Translations under genes and position numbers: made by a program
Notes under the pieces: model-generated
Told to the model about the DNA's origin: nothing
The model's input: the letters and a program-made list of their open reading frames with translations, nothing else
Databases searched by the model: none
Origin: an uncultured Clostridia bacterium
GTDB lineage: Bacteria > Bacillota > Clostridia > Christensenellales > UBA1242
Assembly (NCBI GenBank): GCA_947366895.1
Contig: CANBBP010000009.1
Location: 1-38,659 of the forward strand
DNA length: 38,659 bases
Direction: 5' to 3'
Shown here: piece by piece, positions 1 through 7,889 of the stretch
Layout: each line of letters opens with the position of its first letter
How positions within the stretch are numbered: position 1 is the first letter of the stretch

Positions 1-127
1 GGACCAGTCAATCCTGTTGGGCCTGTTGCACCAGTTGCTCCCGTTGCTCCCGTTGGACCGGTTGGTCCCATAGGACCAGTCAATCCTGTTGGGCCTGTTG
101 CACCAGTTGCTCCCGTTGCTCCCGTTG
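1..127 (-). repeat. 72-bp tandem repeat inside the collagen region
   Basis: Positions 1-55 and 73-127 are identical over 55 bases, a period of 72 bp (24 codons, eight Gly-X-Y triplets). A second near-perfect pair lies at 343-371 and 427-455 with a period of 84 bp, which spans the single-Gly register slip. Such blocks allow repeat-number change by slippage or recombination, so repeat length probably varies between strains (inference). Confidence 0.8.
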
Positions 128-512
128 CTCCAGTTGCTCCCGCAGGGCCCGTTGGACCTGTTACCCCCATGGCACCAGTAGCACCCGTTGCTCCTGTTGG
201 GCCAGTAGGTCCCATAGGACCGATTGCTCCAGTAGCACCTGTTGCCCCAGTTGCACCTGTGGCTCCCGTTGCACCTGTGGCTCCAGCAGGGCCTGTTGCA
301 CCAGTTGGACCTGTTACACCCATAGCACCTGTTAAACCCATTGGGCCAGTAGGTCCCGTTGGCCCCATAGGACCAGTTAACCCCGTTGGGCCAGTTGCAC
401 CAGTTGGACCTGTTGGGCCACCCGCAGGGCCAGTAGGTCCCGTTGGCCCCATAGGGCCTGCCACAGTAAAATGATGATGAGCCCTTGGACAAATACAATT
501 ACAACAATTCAT
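1..512 (-). CDS. Collagen-like Gly-X-Thr repeat protein, N-terminal part (3' end off window)
   Basis: Reading the minus strand from an ATG at 510-512, preceded by the ribosome binding site AAGGAGATAAT, gives a short Cys/His-rich head ([15 protein letters not shown]) followed by an unbroken run of Gly-X-Y triplets, mostly GPT, GAT, GPM and GLT, to the left edge. There is one register slip, an extra Gly after GPA near the start of the repeat. Thr-rich collagen repeats of this kind are typical of BclA-like exosporium or spore-surface filament proteins of Bacillus and Clostridia, where they trimerise. The C-terminal trimerisation domain is not in the window. The spore-surface role is inferred and agrees with spoIIP further along. 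The proline/valine reading of the plus strand is only the antisense shadow of this repeat. Confidence 0.88.
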   Translation of the reverse strand, partial: MNCCNCICPRAHHHFTVAGPMGPTGPTGPAGGPTGPTGATGPTGLTGPMGPTGPTGPMGLTGAMGVTGPTGATGPAGATGATGATGATGATGATGAIGPMGPTGPTGATGATGAMGVTGPTGPAGATGATGATGATGATGPTGLTGPMGPTGPTGATGATGATGPTGLTG

Positions 513-643
513 ATTATCTCCTTATTATTTTTTTAAATTAAGCGAATATTTTTTTCGCTATAACATATTACGCAAAACTAATTTATTAGGTGATTAAAAT
601 TTTAATTGAATTGTATCTATACAATTTTTATCAAAATATCATT

Positions 644-1357
644 TTACTTTATTCTAAAAGATTTTAACATTTCTTTATCTTCAGCACTTACACGGTAACT
701 ATCATGGCATTTACTTATCGCTTTATTTATAACAAATTTATTTAAATTATGATCATTTAGAAAATGCATTGTTTTATCTCTATGCTTTACAAAACAAACA
801 GATACTATCCATGCAAGCATCATATTAACATAATAATGATCTTCCTCTTTAAAAGAATTTAAAATTACAAAAATATCATCTAAATATTCTTCAAAATTTA
901 GTAAGTACATAATTATATTCAAACCAATTCTTTTAACAAAAGGTTTATTACTTTTTAACAAGGATAAAGAATAATTATAATATTGTTCTTTATTTTTATC
1001 ATTTATCCTCAATTTTAAACAATCACATGTTGCCCAATTATCTGCTTTATTTGCGTAAATTGTTAAATACTTACTAAATGTATCAAAGTCTTTTATTTTA
1101 CTTATTAACTTGCCCAAAATTGATGTTTCAGTATAGTTATTCCATAACCAAAAATTTATAAACTCATCATAATTTCCCCTTGCTATTTCCTTTACAATTT
1201 TATCAACAATATTGCTCGGAACAGCAATACAATCAAGTTCAGTATTTATAATTCTCTTTTCCCATTCACCTTTTTCTTTTCCTTTACTAAAAGATAATAA
1301 ATAATTTTCAAATTCATCAATGTCAGATTTCGTCCAATGTTCTTTAACTAAATTCAT
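644..1357 (-). CDS. AlkD-like DNA alkylation repair protein (DNA-7-methylpurine glycosylase family)
   Basis: This 237-residue helical protein has the HEAT-like AlkD signature: ADNWATCDCLKLR in the middle (the Asp after WATC matches the catalytic Asp of the family), YVNMMLAWIVSVCF, and the C-terminal KCHDSYRVSAEDKEML. AlkD enzymes excise positively charged N3- and N7-alkylated purines without base flipping. Length matches the family. The gene is single, with its start next to a divergent promoter region shared with the plus-strand gene at 1522. A short hairpin at 541-559 may act as a weak terminator between this gene and the collagen gene. Family assignment is fairly secure; substrate is not visible from sequence. 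Confidence 0.85.
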   Translation of the reverse strand: MNLVKEHWTKSDIDEFENYLLSFSKGKEKGEWEKRIINTELDCIAVPSNIVDKIVKEIARGNYDEFINFWLWNNYTETSILGKLISKIKDFDTFSKYLTIYANKADNWATCDCLKLRINDKNKEQYYNYSLSLLKSNKPFVKRIGLNIIMYLLNFEEYLDDIFVILNSFKEEDHYYVNMMLAWIVSVCFVKHRDKTMHFLNDHNLNKFVINKAISKCHDSYRVSAEDKEMLKSFRIK

Positions 1358-1457
1358 TTTTTCTCCTTTAACTTAAAATTAATTGTTATTCTTATTATAC
1401 TTAGTAATTAATATTAATCATAATAAATCTAAAATGAAATTCAAAAAAATTATCAAA

Positions 1458-1486
1458 TTTACTTTTTAAAATAATTTTCTTATGAT
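1458..1486 (+). promoter_or_regulatory. Probable sigma-A promoter of the 103-aa gene
   Basis: TTTACT (1458-1463) and TATGAT (1481-1486) are separated by 17 bases and lie 35 bases before the ATG at 1522. AT-rich sequence makes chance matches common, but spacing and position fit. Confidence 0.45.
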
Positions 1487-1521
1487 AAAATATTTCTACA
1501 AAACCTAGAAGGATTTAAAAA

Positions 1522-1833
1522 ATGGATAAAAATGTTTTTATTTCTCATGTTTCAATTGATGAAGCAAAACGACAAAATTCAAAAATAATGACCATAAACT
1601 ACTATGATAAAAATGGAGAAGAAGGTAAATTTTTATCTTGTATAATGAAAACAAATGAAATGGATAATTACATTAAAGGTGTTCTTAATGCAATTAACTG
1701 CAAAAACTGGACACAAGTTTTGCATACCCCAGTTTTAGAAGATTGCACCCGTGTATGTGATGAGGGCGATATTACTGTTGGCTTAAACTCTCGTTTTGGG
1801 TTTATTGGAAAATCTAAAGTAGAACTATACTAA
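1522..1833 (+). CDS. Hypothetical protein, 103 aa
   Basis: I do not recognise this protein. It is a soluble 103-residue product with no membrane segment or signal peptide; it contains four Cys residues (SCIMK, INCKNW, EDCTRVC) and a Gly/Phe-rich end (GLNSRFGFIGKS). The start is supported by AGAAGGA eight bases upstream of the ATG and by a candidate promoter just before it. It is followed directly by a strong bidirectional terminator, so it is monocistronic. It points away from the alkD-like gene and towards a small minus-strand gene. Even length, codon use like its neighbours and a clean terminator argue it is a real gene. Confidence 0.7.
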   Translation: MDKNVFISHVSIDEAKRQNSKIMTINYYDKNGEEGKFLSCIMKTNEMDNYIKGVLNAINCKNWTQVLHTPVLEDCTRVCDEGDITVGLNSRFGFIGKSKVELY

Positions 1834-1865
1834 GTTTATTAACAACCATATTATAAAAAAAATAT

Positions 1866-1899
1866 AAAAAACTACTAACTTTAGTTAGTAGTTTTTTTG
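1866..1899. terminator. Bidirectional terminator, copy 1 of an identical 34-nt palindrome
   Basis: The arms ACTACTAACT and AGTTAGTAGT form a perfect 10-bp inverted repeat around TT, flanked by an A-run on the left and T-run on the right, so it can terminate both the 103-aa gene and the 72-aa gene converging on it. The same 34 bases recur exactly at 2476-2509. Confidence 0.88.
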
Positions 1900-1900
1900 T

Positions 1901-2119
1901 TTATTTTTCATCTTTATTTTCAGCATGATAAATAAATGTATCCCTAGTTAATAAACTATATGAATAATTATTATTTTGCTCATTTAATAACACATATTCA
2001 TAAATTTGATTAAGCTTAAAATCCATATTTTTTATTAAACCTATTATCTCATCAATTTTACTAAAGGATTTATCGGACAAATAATTACTATGATTGTTTT
2101 CTTTTTTAAATTCCTCCAT
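1901..2119 (-). CDS. Hypothetical small protein, 72 aa
   Basis: This is an unrecognised, hydrophilic 72-residue protein rich in Asn, Lys and Glu, probably helical in its middle part (KIDEIIGLIKNMDFKLNQIYEYVLL), which could form a short coiled coil. The start has a strong GGGGAG ribosome binding site, and the gene has a near-consensus sigma-A promoter at 2147-2175. It is divergent from the XRE regulator at 2232 and the two share one short regulatory region, so it is a natural candidate for control by, or partnership with, that regulator (inference). Confidence 0.65.
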   Translation of the reverse strand: MEEFKKENNHSNYLSDKSFSKIDEIIGLIKNMDFKLNQIYEYVLLNEQNNNYSYSLLTRDTFIYHAENKDEK

Positions 2120-2146
2120 ATTTACTCCCCTAATTTATTCAATTTA

Positions 2147-2175
2147 ATTTTATATCATCTTATAGCCCATGTCAA
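2147..2175 (-). promoter_or_regulatory. Sigma-A promoter of the 72-aa gene
   Basis: On the minus strand TTGACA (2170-2175) and TAAAAT (2147-2152) are exactly 17 bases apart. A plus-strand TATAAT at 2191-2196 lies close behind it, so the divergent promoters crowd into about 50 bp, as expected where a regulator controls both directions. Confidence 0.75.
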
Positions 2176-2231
2176 CAAAATAGTGTGATGTATAATCGTA
2201 AAAATATAAATAATTTGGTTAAACTAGACAT

Positions 2232-2477
2232 ATGAAAACCTTAATTGAAGAAGTTGTTGATAGATTATGTAAATACATGGGTGAAAAAGGAATATCACAA
2301 TATAAACTAGCCCAACTAAGTTGTGTTCCATTTTCTACAATAAGATCAATAATGCAAAGAAGAACTAAAAATATTCAATTAAAAACAATTATAATGTTAG
2401 CCTCAGGATTAGATGTTCCACTTAACGAATTTTTAGATGATAATATTTTTAATATAAACAACTTAGATCTTGAATAA
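2232..2477 (+). CDS. XRE/Cro-CI family helix-turn-helix regulator, 81 aa
   Basis: The protein is little more than one HTH_3 domain: GISQYKLAQLSCVPFSTIRSIMQRR gives the helix-turn-helix (about residues 19-43), followed by the typical tail TIIMLASGLDVPLNEFL. Proteins of this size in Clostridia usually bind palindromic operators as dimers and often autoregulate. No convincing Shine-Dalgarno sequence precedes the ATG, and the TATAAT at 2191-2196 predicts a leader of only about 30 nt. The stop codon lies just inside the edge of the downstream terminator palindrome. Target genes are unknown; the divergent 72-aa gene is the obvious candidate. Confidence 0.87.
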   Translation: MKTLIEEVVDRLCKYMGEKGISQYKLAQLSCVPFSTIRSIMQRRTKNIQLKTIIMLASGLDVPLNEFLDDNIFNINNLDLE

Positions 2478-2509
2478 AAAACTACTAACTTTAGTTAGTA
2501 GTTTTTTTG
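2476..2509. terminator. Bidirectional terminator, copy 2 of the identical 34-nt palindrome
   Basis: It is base-for-base identical to 1866-1899. Here it serves the converging XRE gene and dnaI-like gene, and the stop codon and last few codons of the dnaI-like gene lie inside the hairpin itself. Confidence 0.87.
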
Positions 2510-3438
2510 ATTTCCGTTCTTAAATCACTATTAATCATTTTTATAGCTAATGAATTTGATATATTTGCTAAACGACTAAATGTTCTTTCGCCATATCTTT
2601 GTCTTATACCCTCTAAAGAAAGATTTGTTGAAATTATTGTAAATTTATTTTTTACTATTCTTTCATTAAACAAAAGATAAAAGTATTCCTCATTGTTTTT
2701 AAGATTTGGTTCTGAACCTAAATCATCAACAATTAAAACATCACAATTTATTACACCATCTAAAAGACTAGAATTTTCTTCTAAAAAACTGGAACGATAT
2801 TTTAAAAATAAATCATTCAATGCAAAAGCAGTAAAATAATTAACCACAATGTTTTTTTGTACTAAACTATTACAAACACAATCTAATAAATAGGTTTTTC
2901 CAACCCCTGTATCTCCACTAAGTACAACATTTTTATATTTAGTACTATCAAGCTTTTCACACCACGATTGAACATGAGAATAAACCTTTTTAATTTCATT
3001 TGGTTTATCGAATATATCAAATTTTACATTTGAAAACGTATGAGACTTATCCACATTTATTCCTAAATTGTTGATAAGTGCTTCATTTAATTTTTTATAA
3101 TAACAATCACAATATAAATCGTTTATTATTCCCTTATCATTACATTTTTTACAATAATAATTAGGTCTAAAATCACTAAACTTATACCCTAGTTTATTTG
3201 CTTGAACCTTTAATTTTTCAGTCAATTCTTTTAATAGAATTTTATCTTTATTTGTATCCTTTTTAGCAAATTCCTTTTTTGCTATATCAAATTTCAATTT
3301 TTTTATTTCTTTATAATTACTTTTAAACTCTTCATCTTTAAATGCTAATTCTAAATTTTTATCTGCTTCTGCTTCGGCTTTTAATTTAGACTGTTTAATA
3401 TCATTTAAAACTTTTATTTTAATTTCACTATTTTTCAT
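2491..3438 (-). CDS. dnaI: DnaI-like helicase loader (AAA+ ATPase)
   Basis: About 315 residues, the length of B. subtilis DnaI. An N-terminal coiled region is followed by a Cys cluster (YYCKKCNDKG ... YCDCYYK) matching the zinc-binding N-domain, then an AAA+ core with Walker A GDTGVGKTYL, Walker B VLIVDDLGSE and sensor motif STNLSLEGI. DnaI loads the replicative helicase at origins and restarting forks. It lies 36-43 bases behind the DnaB/DnaD-type gene, the same pairing as dnaB-dnaI in Bacillus. TTG and two ATG codons are tandem at the start; AAAGGA is best spaced for the second ATG (3438), but 3441 is possible. The C-terminus is encoded within a terminator palindrome. Confidence 0.88.
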   Translation of the reverse strand: MKNSEIKIKVLNDIKQSKLKAEAEADKNLELAFKDEEFKSNYKEIKKLKFDIAKKEFAKKDTNKDKILLKELTEKLKVQANKLGYKFSDFRPNYYCKKCNDKGIINDLYCDCYYKKLNEALINNLGINVDKSHTFSNVKFDIFDKPNEIKKVYSHVQSWCEKLDSTKYKNVVLSGDTGVGKTYLLDCVCNSLVQKNIVVNYFTAFALNDLFLKYRSSFLEENSSLLDGVINCDVLIVDDLGSEPNLKNNEEYFYLLFNERIVKNKFTIISTNLSLEGIRQRYGERTFSRLANISNSLAIKMINSDLRTEIKKTTN

Positions 3439-3480
3439 CATCAAATCCTTTAAAAAATACTATCTTTAATTCACCAACAC

Positions 3481-4941
3481 TTATATTGTAATTTCATCTA
3501 AATTTGCAAACAAGGCATTAACCTCTTCCTCACTATAATTTCTAGATGAAAAAGATTTTCTTTCAAAATTAACTGTTTGCTTTTTAGTTTGAACAGTTTT
3601 TGTTTGGTTTTTAATTTCATCAAGAGTTTTTAATCCCATATCAAACCAACTTGTAATTATCGCATTGGCGTACTGCATGGCATTTAATTTACCACTAGAT
3701 AATTCTAAAGCATAGTCAATAATCCCATCACCAAACTTATAAGAATATGTCCATGTCCTATAAAAGGATCTATCAAAACTATTAACTCTTCTCTCTATTC
3801 CTAGCCTATGCAAAATATCCTTAATTCTATTATCTATAGCAACAACTTCGCTTAAGTGACTATCAATACTTGAAACCGACACAAGACCCTTTTTATAAAA
3901 CTTTTGAACAGCTTCTTCCATACCATCTAAAGTACGAATATTAGTTTTAAAACAAAAGTTTGCAATTTGTAAAAGTGACTTTTCGTTAAAACCTTTATTT
4001 AACCAAGGCATAATATAAGTTTCAATCTCATTTTCTACCGATTCATAATAAACACCTAAAGCTCTATTAATTTCTTTTGCTAAACTAATTAAGTCCTCTT
4101 TATTAGCTTCATACTCTTCAATTTCAGCAAAACTCAATAATTTTAACTCATAGTATTTTGTTAGCATTTTATCTAGCAGTTCAAAACTAAAATTTTTTGT
4201 TTTAGCAGAAACCTTTTTTGCTAAACTAACAATATTATTAAGATTAAACCCAAAAGCTTTTGTCCACTTTTCATACATTTGTTGATGTTCAATAGAAAGG
4301 TTACCCTTAAACTTTAAGGCTTTCGCAACAACACTAATATCACTTGTAAGTAAAGTTAAACTTTCAATTTTTTCCTCAATCTTTTCTGCTGTTCTTATGC
4401 CTTCATCAGCCCAAACTTTTGCAACTGTTAAAATATAATTACAATTAATGCTGTCACCCTTTTTATCAACGCAATATTTAACTATCATATTAAAATCGCA
4501 AGGTAGAATGTTATAAGTTTCAATAAAATCTATGTACTTATAAAATTCATTTGGATTTATTTGCCTACCCGTTATAATCTCTTGAATTTCGGTAATAAAA
4601 CTCGCATATTTTTTTGAATCTATTTTCTTTAAATTTCTTAGGTTATCCTTTTGAGGTAAATATCTAATTTCCAATGGATCAGTTTCTATGATTTGAACTA
4701 AGTTTTGGTCTTGCCAATAAAGAAAGGCCTTAATTATTTCTTCCTTTGTTAAGCCCAAAACATTTTCAAAATTTTCAATGGTATTATCGTATCCTGCACT
4801 ATTTTGACATTTCAATAATCCAAATAAATAAACCTTTAAACAATTTTCAGGAACAATAGGTAAATAATCGTTTAAAAACTTTGTATCTATGCTAATAGTC
4901 CCAGAATTAATTAAACTACTAGAATACTTACAAAAAGCCAT
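3481..4941 (-). CDS. Primosome protein of the DnaB/DnaD family (replication initiation)
   Basis: The 486-residue protein has an N-terminal winged-helix-like part (FLNDYLPIVPENCLKVYLFGLLKC ... LVQIIETDP) and later DnaB_2/DnaD-type segments, seen as ILTVAKVWADEGI near residue 165 and YANAIITSWFDMGLKTLDEI near residue 435; the Tyr/Ile/Trp spacing is the family hallmark. Length and its partner dnaI point to the role of B. subtilis DnaB (helicase loading and membrane attachment) rather than the shorter DnaD. It is the first gene of a two-gene operon with dnaI. A perfect palindrome lies about 90 bp before its start. Which of DnaB or DnaD it is by descent cannot be settled here. Confidence 0.85.
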   Translation of the reverse strand: MAFCKYSSSLINSGTISIDTKFLNDYLPIVPENCLKVYLFGLLKCQNSAGYDNTIENFENVLGLTKEEIIKAFLYWQDQNLVQIIETDPLEIRYLPQKDNLRNLKKIDSKKYASFITEIQEIITGRQINPNEFYKYIDFIETYNILPCDFNMIVKYCVDKKGDSINCNYILTVAKVWADEGIRTAEKIEEKIESLTLLTSDISVVAKALKFKGNLSIEHQQMYEKWTKAFGFNLNNIVSLAKKVSAKTKNFSFELLDKMLTKYYELKLLSFAEIEEYEANKEDLISLAKEINRALGVYYESVENEIETYIMPWLNKGFNEKSLLQIANFCFKTNIRTLDGMEEAVQKFYKKGLVSVSSIDSHLSEVVAIDNRIKDILHRLGIERRVNSFDRSFYRTWTYSYKFGDGIIDYALELSSGKLNAMQYANAIITSWFDMGLKTLDEIKNQTKTVQTKKQTVNFERKSFSSRNYSEEEVNALFANLDEITI

Positions 4942-5030
4942 AACCTATTCCTCCATTTTAATTTAATATTACTAAATAAGTTTAACAAAATTTTAACTAT
5001 GTTTCAATGGTTTTTAAGATTTATTTTTTG

Positions 5031-5049
5031 TTTAGTCATAATGACTAAA
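5031..5049. promoter_or_regulatory. Perfect 19-nt palindrome upstream of the primosome operon
   Basis: TTTAGTCAT-A-ATGACTAAA is a perfect inverted repeat with 9-nt arms, between the stop of the CDF gene and the start of the primosome operon, 90 bp from the latter. No T-run follows on either side, so an operator is more likely than a terminator. The binding protein is unknown. Confidence 0.4.
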
Positions 5050-5155
5050 TTTAAAAATACAAAAATACAATTTTTTACAATTAACAAAATTTCTTAAATT
5101 AACAAAAATGTAAAACAAAAATTATAAAAATAATTAATTTTTTTAGTTTTAAAAA

Positions 5156-6322
5156 TTAAATTCTATCCATATCTATTACAAAATAATATTTTTTATCTTC
5201 GTTTTTATAACACTCTTGAAGTTTAGTTTTTATTTCTGCTATCGTTACTTTACAATCAAATGGTATAACAACATCAAATAAAATATTTGTATTATTTTTT
5301 CCTGCTACTATTCTAAAATCGTGAAAAGATAATTCCTCATTAATATCTTTTAAAATAAGTTCTACCTTTTTCTTATTAAAATTAACTTCTTCATTATCAG
5401 TTTCTATAGGGTCAAGGTGGATAGATAAAACAATATCATAATCGTTTTTAAAATCTCTTTCAATGCTATCTATAACCTCATGTGAAATCATAATGTCAAC
5501 TTTACTTGAAACCTCAACATGCGTACTAATAAAAAACTTATTTTCACCATATGAATGAACTAAAAAGTCATGAATACCTAAAATACCTTCATAACTTAAT
5601 ATTTTGTTTTTTAATTCTTCAACAAATTCTTTATTAGGCATTTGACCTAAAAGCGGATTCATAACATCTTTTATTAATAAACATGCCGAAACAATAACAA
5701 ATAATGAAACGATTAAACCAAAAATACCATCAATGCTAAACCCAACATCACCAACGATATTTATTATTACCATAGCAATTAAAACTGTGAAAGTGGAAAT
5801 TGCATCATTTCTACTATCTATACTACTAGCCTTTAATGCTTTACTATCAATGTCTTTTGCAAAACTTCTATAAAGAATCATTTGAAATATTTTAATAACA
5901 ATGCTAATACCTAATATTACATAAGTCAAAATAGAAACGGTTGTAGTTACAGGGGAAATTAACCTTTCAAAAGCATTTTCAGCCATAAGAAAACCTAAAA
6001 CCAAAACAATTACTGCCACAATAAGTGCCATAATTTGTTCATACCTTTGATGCCCAAAAGGGTGTTCTTTATCTGCAGGTTTACTAGAAAGTTTAAACCC
6101 TAAAAAGGTTATGCCTGAACTACCAACATCAGATAAATTATTTATAGCATCAGCAATTATGGTTATACTACTGCCTAATAAACCTATAATTATTTTTGAT
6201 ATAAATAAAATAATATTTGTTATAATCCCAAATAAACTTGCAACTATACCATATCTAAAACGCACTTTAGCATCAGTGGTATTTTTATAATCTTTAATAA
6301 AAAGTTTTTTAATTAATTTCAC
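5156..6322 (-). CDS. Cation diffusion facilitator metal efflux transporter
   Basis: 388 residues with about six membrane segments in the first 215 residues and a cytoplasmic C-terminal domain. Family motifs are present: ADAINNLSDVGSS in helix 2, DKEHPFGHQRYEQI in the loop after it, and SIDSRNDAISTF in helix 5, carrying the Asp metal ligands. CDF proteins export Zn, Mn or Fe by proton antiport; the DxxxD-type sites here resemble the Mn/Fe-like branch, but the substrate is not certain. The start codon is GTG, four bases after the stop of a 56-aa gene, so translation is probably coupled. The long C-terminal extension past the usual 290 residues is typical of Clostridial members. Confidence 0.88.
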   Translation of the reverse strand: MKLIKKLFIKDYKNTTDAKVRFRYGIVASLFGIITNIILFISKIIIGLLGSSITIIADAINNLSDVGSSGITFLGFKLSSKPADKEHPFGHQRYEQIMALIVAVIVLVLGFLMAENAFERLISPVTTTVSILTYVILGISIVIKIFQMILYRSFAKDIDSKALKASSIDSRNDAISTFTVLIAMVIINIVGDVGFSIDGIFGLIVSLFVIVSACLLIKDVMNPLLGQMPNKEFVEELKNKILSYEGILGIHDFLVHSYGENKFFISTHVEVSSKVDIMISHEVIDSIERDFKNDYDIVLSIHLDPIETDNEEVNFNKKKVELILKDINEELSFHDFRIVAGKNNTNILFDVVIPFDCKVTIAEIKTKLQECYKNEDKKYYFVIDMDRI

Positions 6323-6326
6323 TATG

Positions 6327-6497
6327 TTACCAGTCTTCTTTAATGTATTTGCTTGATTGTTTTACATCATCATAAAAGTCTTGATACTCAGTTTTAAAGT
6401 CTTTATTATTACTTTTATTCATATCTTCAAAATCACTTTCATCATATGCTTCAACGTCTTGCATTTCTGCTATTTTTAAGAGGTCTAACTTATTCAT
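6327..6497 (-). CDS. Small acidic protein, 56 aa, coupled to the CDF transporter
   Basis: An ATG at 6495-6497 opens a 56-residue frame ending TAA at 6327-6329, just four bases before the GTG start of the transporter. The product (MNKLDLLKIAEMQDVEAYDE ... IKEDW) is strongly acidic, with many Asp/Glu and several Tyr and no membrane segment. The ribosome binding site is weak (TTAGGTAAATAA). Its place between the YitT gene and the transporter, with tight spacing on the transporter side, supports a real gene. I do not recognise a family; a metal-binding or accessory role beside an exporter is only a guess. Confidence 0.6.
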   Translation of the reverse strand: MNKLDLLKIAEMQDVEAYDESDFEDMNKSNNKDFKTEYQDFYDDVKQSSKYIKEDW

Positions 6498-6541
6498 TTA
6501 TTTACCTAATTAATATTACTTATATTAAATTTATTGCAATA

Positions 6542-7852
6542 TTAAACTTTTGTTTTTTGTCTAGTAGATTTTTTAATTTTATTATTATTTAATTTAACAT
6601 CTTCTTTTAAATTGCCATTTTCCTTGGTAACAATTTGTTTTTTAGAGGATTTTATTTTATTAGATTTATTTTCGTTATTAATAATTTCTTTATTATCAAT
6701 CTCATTTGCTATGATAATTTGACTTTCATTTTGTTTATTTAAATCATTACTTTTAGAATCTTTTAATAAAATGCTTTTTTTATTTTTCTTTATTTTATCA
6801 TTAGCATGTGCAATAAATCCATTACCATAAGCTTCTTTAACATTGTGTGAAAACATAAATGAATTAGGGTCAATCTTTTTAACAATTTTTTTAAGGGCTA
6901 AAATTTGTGCTCTTCTTACAATAATTAAAAGCATATCTCTATCGTTATGAGTAAACATTCCCTCACACTTTAAATTGGTAACACCTCTATTTAATTTATT
7001 AAAAATTGCTTGCGATAGTTCTTCCTTTTTATCGGTTACAATATAATAGGCTCTAAGAGAACGAATACCATCTACAAACATATCGCTAACTTTGCCACTA
7101 ATAAAAATAGTAATTAAAGCATAAAGAGGTAAAACCAAACTACTATAGACTAACGCACTAAGAATAACAACAGCTCCATCAACAAATATAATTATTTGAC
7201 CTGTAGTAACCGTTGGGAAAAATTTATTAACAACAACAGCAACCATGTCACAACCGCCAGTAGAACCATTGCCTCTAAATACAAGACCAATACCTGTACC
7301 CATTAAAACACCGCCATAAATGGCATATAATATGTAAGAAGTTGCAACTTCTGCTTCAAATTGAGTTGTTATAATATCAATTAAACTTGTTTGTTCTATA
7401 AGACCTACAAAAAGAGAATATGATGCAATACCAACACCTGCACGAATAGCAAATTTCCAACCTAAACATTTTACAGCATAAAGATATAAAAAGGCATTAA
7501 GAATAATGTACCATGTTGAAATACTAATGGCAGTAAAACCTGTTCTAGCAATAACATCATAAACTATTTTTGCTACACCCATAAAACCGCCTGGTACTAT
7601 ATTATGAGGAGTTAAAAATATTTGAAATCCTAAAGCAGTTATAAAAGTTCCTAACATAATAGTTAAAACTTCAATACTCATGCTTTTAATATTCTTTTTT
7701 ACAATTTCCTTTTTACTTTTAGGTGCATTATTTTCCTTTTTATCCTTCGTAATTTTATCTTCAACTTTATCTACTTCAATTAAATTATCTTTTTCTTTTA
7801 AATCTTCATCTTCATTTATTTTTTCTACATTGGTTGTTTGTTTTTTACTCAT
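6542..7852 (-). CDS. YitT family membrane protein with extended charged tails
   Basis: The core is the YitT fold: hydrophobic segments starting MLGTFITALGFQIFLTPHN near residue 58, the conserved GTGIGLVFRGNGSTGGCDMVA, then the DUF2179 domain (YYIVTDKKEEL ... HNDRDMLLIIVRR ... DPNSFMF). Function of the family is unsettled. The protein is unusual at 436 residues against a usual 280-300: about 50 charged residues precede the first membrane segment and about 85 Lys/Asn-rich residues follow DUF2179. It lies 37 bases after the RluA gene and before the 56-aa gene, all on one strand and probably one transcript. GGAG lies ten bases before the ATG. Confidence 0.87.
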   Translation of the reverse strand: MSKKQTTNVEKINEDEDLKEKDNLIEVDKVEDKITKDKKENNAPKSKKEIVKKNIKSMSIEVLTIMLGTFITALGFQIFLTPHNIVPGGFMGVAKIVYDVIARTGFTAISISTWYIILNAFLYLYAVKCLGWKFAIRAGVGIASYSLFVGLIEQTSLIDIITTQFEAEVATSYILYAIYGGVLMGTGIGLVFRGNGSTGGCDMVAVVVNKFFPTVTTGQIIIFVDGAVVILSALVYSSLVLPLYALITIFISGKVSDMFVDGIRSLRAYYIVTDKKEELSQAIFNKLNRGVTNLKCEGMFTHNDRDMLLIIVRRAQILALKKIVKKIDPNSFMFSHNVKEAYGNGFIAHANDKIKKNKKSILLKDSKSNDLNKQNESQIIIANEIDNKEIINNENKSNKIKSSKKQIVTKENGNLKEDVKLNNNKIKKSTRQKTKV

Positions 7853-7889
7853 AAAACTTTATCTCCATAAAAATTTTTTTATATAATTT

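Noticed and set aside
169..474. Plus-strand open frame of Pro/Val/Ala repeats
   Set aside because: It is the antisense of the minus-strand Gly-X-Thr collagen repeat, which has a proper ribosome binding site and start at 512.
3047..3055. Perfect DnaA box TTATCCACA, and a second at 25909-25917
   Set aside because: Each is single, lies inside a coding region (dnaI-like, alaS) and has no cluster or AT-rich unwinding element near, so no origin is indicated.
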